64,000 nt of DNA from assembly GCA_040403495.1 (NCBI GenBank), contig JBBAKM010000015.1, forward strand, positions 1 to 64,000. Reading direction: 5' to 3'. Under the pieces are notes generated by a model. The model saw only the letters and a list, made by a program, of their open reading frames with translations, was not told the origin of the DNA and made no database searches. Both the position numbers and the translations under genes were made by a program. The stretch comes from JABMMZ01 sp040403495 (GTDB taxonomy: Bacteria; Bacteroidota; Bacteroidia; NS11-12g; UBA955). This document shows positions 60,768 through 64,000 of the stretch, piece after piece; the stretch's first letter is position 1, and each line of letters opens with the position of its first letter.

Positions 60768-61432
60768 TAGATACCCAAAGCTTTTCTGCCTCGGTTGTAT
60801 ATTTCACCAAATCTAAGGCTAAATCCATAGGTGTAAAAGGGGCCTGAATATTGAGGGGCAAATGTGGAAATACGGGTGCCTGCACCAGCGCCAAACCACA
60901 ACCACCATTTTATTTTGTAGCTGGCATAAAAACCAACTTCAATAGGCATTGTAAATTCTCGTTTAAATTGTAAGGTTTTTTTGGAGTTGTATAACTGGTC
61001 CCAACCTGTACCTAATCCAATGGCAACAGGAAATGTTAATCGCCAACGCTTGGAATTGTAAAAGTAATATTCGCCCCCAATATTAAAATAAGCAGTACCA
61101 TAGGTGGATTTAATCGTGTTGGAATCGGTTTTCCCGAATTCAGCGGTTGGGTTGTCATAAATCCTACTTTTATCTCCCAATGTAGAATAATAGCCTAAAA
61201 ACAAGTTGGTTCTGTTGTTGAATGAGTAACCGGCTTGTAACCCAAACATTTTTAAATTTAATCCTTGTATAATGCTGTTTTTGCCATCCAAACAGATGTA
61301 AAACTCCTTTTTATAAGTTAAATCCTTACGAATACTGTCTACTATTCCCAGCTTAAAATTCACTTTGTTTTGTGATTTTAAGGGGTTATTTGCCATAACA
61401 AGAACAGCGGTAAGTATAAGAATGCGTTTCAA
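60767..61432 (-). CDS. Outer-membrane protein, unknown family
   Basis: 221 residues from TTG at 61432, chosen because it gives MKRILILTAVLVMANNPLKS with a signal cut near SQN; a TTG 12 nt upstream adds four hydrophobic residues before the Lys. The mature chain is a small beta-barrel-type protein (MFGLQAGYSFNNRTNLFLGY, GTAYFNIGGEYYFYN, WWLWFGAGAGTRISTFAP). It ends in a basic tail rather than a terminal Phe. No homologue family is recognised. It is divergent from pnuC (56 bp apart) and convergent with the thioredoxin-like gene. Confidence 0.7.
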   Translation of the reverse strand: MKRILILTAVLVMANNPLKSQNKVNFKLGIVDSIRKDLTYKKEFYICLDGKNSIIQGLNLKMFGLQAGYSFNNRTNLFLGYYSTLGDKSRIYDNPTAEFGKTDSNTIKSTYGTAYFNIGGEYYFYNSKRWRLTFPVAIGLGTGWDQLYNSKKTLQFKREFTMPIEVGFYASYKIKWWLWFGAGAGTRISTFAPQYSGPFYTYGFSLRFGEIYNRGRKALGI

Positions 61433-61488
61433 AATAAGTAACAAAGAAACACTTTAAATTACAAAAAATCATTGCATCTTTGTAACAA

Positions 61489-62055
61489 GTGTTGATAGCT
61501 GTAGAGATAGTGTCTTTTTTATTAACTTTCGTGTATTTGTATTATGCTGAAAAGTTAAACCCTTACGCTTGGCTGTTTGGTATTTTGGCATCTTGTTGTA
61601 GTGTCTATTTTTTTTACCAAATCGGTCTTTGGGCCAGTCTTTGGCTCAATACCATCTATTTGGTTCAGGGGGTCAATGGTTTTGTAAAATGGAAGTTTTT
61701 TTTGAAACAAACCAATCCTTTGAATAAAGTGACAAAAAAAGGTCACCTGTTTATTGTGCTTGGTATAGTGGTGTTAAGTATTTTGTTGTATAAGGTTTTA
61801 TTGTCTTTCCCAACCATTAAAATGAATTATTTTGATTTGCTTTTGGCATTAGGTTCCATTACTGCTACCTATTTAGAAATTCAAAAGGAGGGGTCTTGTT
61901 GGAAATATTGGATTGTGTTTAATCTGGCTTATGCCGTTTTATACTTGTCTCAATCGTTATACATATATGCTCTTTTAATGCTGCTGCTGTCCATGTATTC
62001 ATTTAAAATCAATCAAATATGGATGCACAAATTAAGGTTAAATAAATTGTCCTAA
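61489..62055 (+). CDS. pnuC: PnuC-type nicotinamide riboside transporter
   Basis: 188 residues from GTG at 61489 (MLIAVEIVSFLLTFVYL); TTG at 61492 is an alternative. About seven membrane helices, with the PnuC-type segment SLWLNTIYLVQGVNGFVKWK and a second TYLEIQKEGSCWKYWIVFNL. PnuC moves nicotinamide riboside by facilitated diffusion; a NadR-type kinase needed to trap it is not in this window. The substrate may instead be thiamine (PnuT) or another vitamin, since PnuC relatives vary. The 3' end overlaps the convergent LysE gene by 18 nt. Confidence 0.82.
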   Translation: MLIAVEIVSFLLTFVYLYYAEKLNPYAWLFGILASCCSVYFFYQIGLWASLWLNTIYLVQGVNGFVKWKFFLKQTNPLNKVTKKGHLFIVLGIVVLSILLYKVLLSFPTIKMNYFDLLLALGSITATYLEIQKEGSCWKYWIVFNLAYAVLYLSQSLYIYALLMLLLSMYSFKINQIWMHKLRLNKLS

Positions 62056-62664
62056 TGCCAATTTTAAACCCACAAGTAAAAAGATAATTCCCGAAATCCT
62101 ATTCACCCAAATAAACCATTTAGGTTGTATGAATGGTTTTATTTTATAGGCGCCGTAGGCAATTAAAAACTCAACCAAGAAAATACTGACTAAACTGCTG
62201 GCAAAAAAAACTATTTTATCATTCAATTGGTAGTCGAAACGAATGGTAAGCATGGAACTGATAGTAAGCCAACTGAAAAAATTAACAGGATTTACGACAT
62301 TGATTAAGAAACCATTGGAAATGAAATAAAAAACAGAATTATTAGGATTGTCAAAAGCAATGCCTTCTTTGATGTTTACATTTTTTTTGAAGAACATAAA
62401 TAGCCCCATTAGTGCTAAAATGCTACCTCCCGCAACAGAAATTAATAGTTCGTATTGTTTTAAGAACACAGCAAATCCGTGACTTAAAAGCGCTAAACTG
62501 ATAAAAATGATGTCACTTGCTATGACCCCCAAAGCAATGTAAACACCTGTTTTGTAACCATAAATCAAACTGTTTCTAATAAGGGCAAAAAAAACAGTCC
62601 CAAGCATTAAACTGAGTGCTATGCCTGTTACAAAACCTTGGAAAGAACATGTCAAAAAATGCAT
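62038..62664 (-). CDS. LysE/RhtB-family amino acid exporter
   Basis: 208 residues with six membrane helices. The family pattern is seen in GIALSLMLGTVFFALIRNSL, YIALGVIASDIIFISLALLS and FLINVVNPVNFFSWLTISSM (the Asn-Pro pair in the conserved NPxNxxxW region). LysE proteins export amino acids or related metabolites by proton exchange; the substrate is unknown. Convergent with pnuC, and divergent from rbfA with 65 bp between starts. Confidence 0.88.
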   Translation of the reverse strand: MHFLTCSFQGFVTGIALSLMLGTVFFALIRNSLIYGYKTGVYIALGVIASDIIFISLALLSHGFAVFLKQYELLISVAGGSILALMGLFMFFKKNVNIKEGIAFDNPNNSVFYFISNGFLINVVNPVNFFSWLTISSMLTIRFDYQLNDKIVFFASSLVSIFLVEFLIAYGAYKIKPFIQPKWFIWVNRISGIIFLLVGLKLALGQFI

Positions 62665-62711
62665 ACTTATAAATTATTTTATTAAATGCTTAAAATAAGC
62701 GTTGCAAATTA

Positions 62712-62719
62712 TAACTTTG
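62712..62719 (+). promoter_or_regulatory. Putative -7 box of rbfA
   Basis: TAACTTTG ends 10 nt before the rbfA ATG. No -33 TTTG is evident. Confidence 0.5.
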
Positions 62720-62729
62720 CAATTGAATA

Positions 62730-63101
62730 ATGAGCACAAGAATAGAAAAATTTAACAGAGAGATTCAGCGTGAATTAGGCGTTATCTTTCAAACCAAAAC
62801 CAATGATTGGTTTGGAGGCGCTTTTGTGACCGTAACCGATGTGAGCTCAAGCCCTGATTTAAGTTATGTAAAAGCTTATTTAAGTATTTTGAATGCACCA
62901 AGCAATCAAGTAATATTGGCTATTATTCAGGATAATAATAAGTTAATAAGAAAAGAATTGGCCAATAAAATCAAAAATGCAGTGCGTATTATTCCTGAAT
63001 TGCAGTTTTTTGAAGACGAAAGTTTGGAAAAAGTAGCCAAATTTGAAAAAATATTCGAAAACTTAAGAAAAGAAAGAGAATCACGAAATACAGAAGAATA
63101 A
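62730..63101 (+). CDS. rbfA: Ribosome-binding factor A
   Basis: 123 residues, the KH-like RbfA fold: STRIEKFNREIQRELGVIFQ, then VTVTDVSSSPDLSYVKAYLSI and VRIIPELQFFEDESLEKVAK, which is the family's RxxPxLxFxxDxS end. It binds the 30S platform near helix 1 of 16S rRNA during late maturation and cold adaptation. The next gene starts 10 nt after its stop, so rbfA, the methyltransferase and the permease appear co-transcribed. Confidence 0.95.
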   Translation: MSTRIEKFNREIQRELGVIFQTKTNDWFGGAFVTVTDVSSSPDLSYVKAYLSILNAPSNQVILAIIQDNNKLIRKELANKIKNAVRIIPELQFFEDESLEKVAKFEKIFENLRKERESRNTEE

Positions 63102-63111
63102 CTAAATCAAA

Positions 63112-63915
63112 ATGCCTGCATCTTGTAATACCGATATTTTTTCTCAATCCTTGGACAATCACTCCTGGTTGAGACGGTTTTATCACTACTTCTCTGATAA
63201 TTTATTATTAAAAAACAAGATTTTAAAGCGTGAAATAGCCATTTGTAGTAAACGTAAAACCAAAGTACAACACGTTTTTTACCCTGGTTTTGGTATTGGT
63301 CAGTTGCTCACTCTGTTTTACAACAACCAAAAATACAATGTGTTTGCAATAGATTGTAATCAAAGTTTTGTGTCTAAATCTACCAACTTTTTACAAAGTG
63401 AAAGTGTTAAAAATATTTATTGCAAAACAGAAAATGTGACCACTTATGTCAAACCCGAAAGTTTTGATTTGTCGCTGTGTGTTAATCTTCTCAACTATAT
63501 TGAAAATGATGTAGAGGTTCTCCAAAATTTTTATACCAATTTAAAAAGTCCCGGAGTGTTAGTGTTATTTAACTCGAGCAATTATGCCGACCTAAGGGAT
63601 ACTAAGCTCTCTACAGGGATATACAAAGACAACACTTACCGCTTGGGATATAGTTTGGTTGAAATTAAAAGTAAGTTAAAACAAGCAGGTTTTGCTAAAG
63701 TAAAAGCCCGTTATGTATATGGTTTCCCGGGAGTACTGAGTTGGAAATTAACCACAGGATGGCCTTCGTATGTCATCAAAAAATCGAGTTTGTTTTTTGC
63801 TTTCTTGCCTTTTTATGTGGTTCTTGCCATTGTTCCTGTTATTGTTCTCAATCTTTTGGATATAGGCTTCCCTCATACCAAGGGCAAATGTATTGTTGTA
63901 AAAGCGTTTAAATAA
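63112..63915 (+). CDS. Class I SAM-dependent methyltransferase-like protein with C-terminal hydrophobic segment
   Basis: 267 residues. A degenerate class I fold: HVFYPGFGIGQLLTLFY occupies the motif I position, VFAIDCNQSF the acidic motif II, and SFDLSLCVNLLNYIENDVEV the motif IV region. Residues about 225-250 (LFFAFLPFYVVLAIVPVIVL) look like a membrane helix or lipid-embedded hairpin, then a short basic tail. It could methylate a lipid, quinone precursor or surface glycan at the membrane. It stands between rbfA (10 nt) and a LolC-type permease (1 nt). No close family is recognised. Confidence 0.75.
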   Translation: MPASCNTDIFSQSLDNHSWLRRFYHYFSDNLLLKNKILKREIAICSKRKTKVQHVFYPGFGIGQLLTLFYNNQKYNVFAIDCNQSFVSKSTNFLQSESVKNIYCKTENVTTYVKPESFDLSLCVNLLNYIENDVEVLQNFYTNLKSPGVLVLFNSSNYADLRDTKLSTGIYKDNTYRLGYSLVEIKSKLKQAGFAKVKARYVYGFPGVLSWKLTTGWPSYVIKKSSLFFAFLPFYVVLAIVPVIVLNLLDIGFPHTKGKCIVVKAFK

Positions 63916-63916
63916 T

Positions 63917-64000
63917 TTGGCATTTTCACAATTCATAGCGTTTCGGTATTTGTTTGCCAAAAAGAAAAGAAATGCCATCAATATCATTTCATCTATTGCT
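63917..64000 (+). CDS. LolC/FtsX-type ABC transporter permease, partial (5' end)
   Basis: 28 codons from TTG at 63917, one base after the methyltransferase stop, run off the window edge. The encoded start, LAFSQFIAFRYLFAKKKR then NAINIISSIA, is the N-terminus of Bacteroidota LolC/LolE-like permeases (FIAxRYLFxKKxxNAINIIS). These move lipoproteins from the inner membrane or belong to the MacB/FtsX group. The rbfA-permease order is common in Bacteroidota. Membrane segments and the rest lie outside the window. Confidence 0.72.
   Translation, partial: MAFSQFIAFRYLFAKKKRNAINIISSIA

Noticed and set aside
61555..61746. 63-codon minus-strand frame within pnuC
   Set aside because: Antisense to a polytopic membrane protein; hydrophobic codons produce open reverse frames by composition.

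Overview
The window is AT-rich DNA from a Bacteroidota bacterium, probably a gliding or T9SS-bearing free-living lineage near Flavobacteriia or Sphingobacteriia. The evidence is internal: type IX secretion (T9SS) C-terminal sorting domains, PKD-repeat surface proteins, a GldB lipoprotein, a TonB-dependent receptor, an etfB-etfA-bifunctional nuclease cluster, and a recurring Bacteroidota promoter (TTTG-N19-TAnnTTTG) with little sign of Shine-Dalgarno sites. A run of exactly 100 N at 10376-10475 shows a draft scaffold or metagenome assembly.

Layout. 1-2759: minus-strand pair, a WG-repeat protein translationally coupled to a large PKD-repeat secreted protein cut by the window edge. 2760-4327: accessory, gene-poor DNA with one 57-codon gene behind a consensus promoter, then palindromic dispersed repeats. 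4328-10174: membrane-anchored AraC-type regulator followed by a 1,514-residue adhesin with Ig-like repeats, a C-type lectin domain and a T9SS tail. 10175-10790: the same palindromic repeat family, the assembly gap and two direct-repeat sets. 10838-14112: rpsP-rimM-trmD, a DnaQ-like exonuclease and an RluA-family pseudouridine synthase. 14109-22928: envelope genes (AI-2E family transporter, TonB receptor, PAP2 plus ArnT-like transferase, LptF/G permease, KdsA). 22999-26043: subtilisin-like protease with two paralogous lipoproteins. 26111-28410: folD, queE, ftsB-like, queD-like. 28468-41391: tightly packed plus-strand run of hldD, a 1,222-residue sensor kinase, a large outer-membrane-type protein, PASTA protein, T9SS protein, rhodanese and seven-heme cytochrome-TPR protein. 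41438-48240: argS, DUF1653, lipoproteins, BFN nuclease, etfAB, TPR protein, thioesterase. 48227-64000: nadE, outer-membrane barrel, gldB, panD, flippase-like protein, rfaE2, pyrC, pbpC, UspA, ATL, thioredoxin-like protein, pnuC, LysE, rbfA, methyltransferase, and the start of a LolC/FtsX-type permease.

Functionally this is mostly a core chromosomal segment: LPS and heptose synthesis and export (kdsA, hldD, rfaE2, lptF/G, ArnT-like), cell-wall work (pbpC, ftsB, PASTA), NAD metabolism (nadE, pnuC), queuosine or pterin steps (queE, queD-like), pantothenate (panD), pyrimidines (pyrC), ribosome and tRNA maturation (rimM, trmD, rbfA, argS, rluA) and surface display through T9SS. I found no CRISPR array, prophage, intact insertion sequence, tRNA or rRNA. 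The most notable non-coding signals are two tandem perfect hairpins at the rpsP-rimM junction (one has the rimM start codon as its loop), the repeats flanking the AraC-adhesin block, and TAnnTTTG boxes sitting only about 7-17 nt upstream of many start codons.
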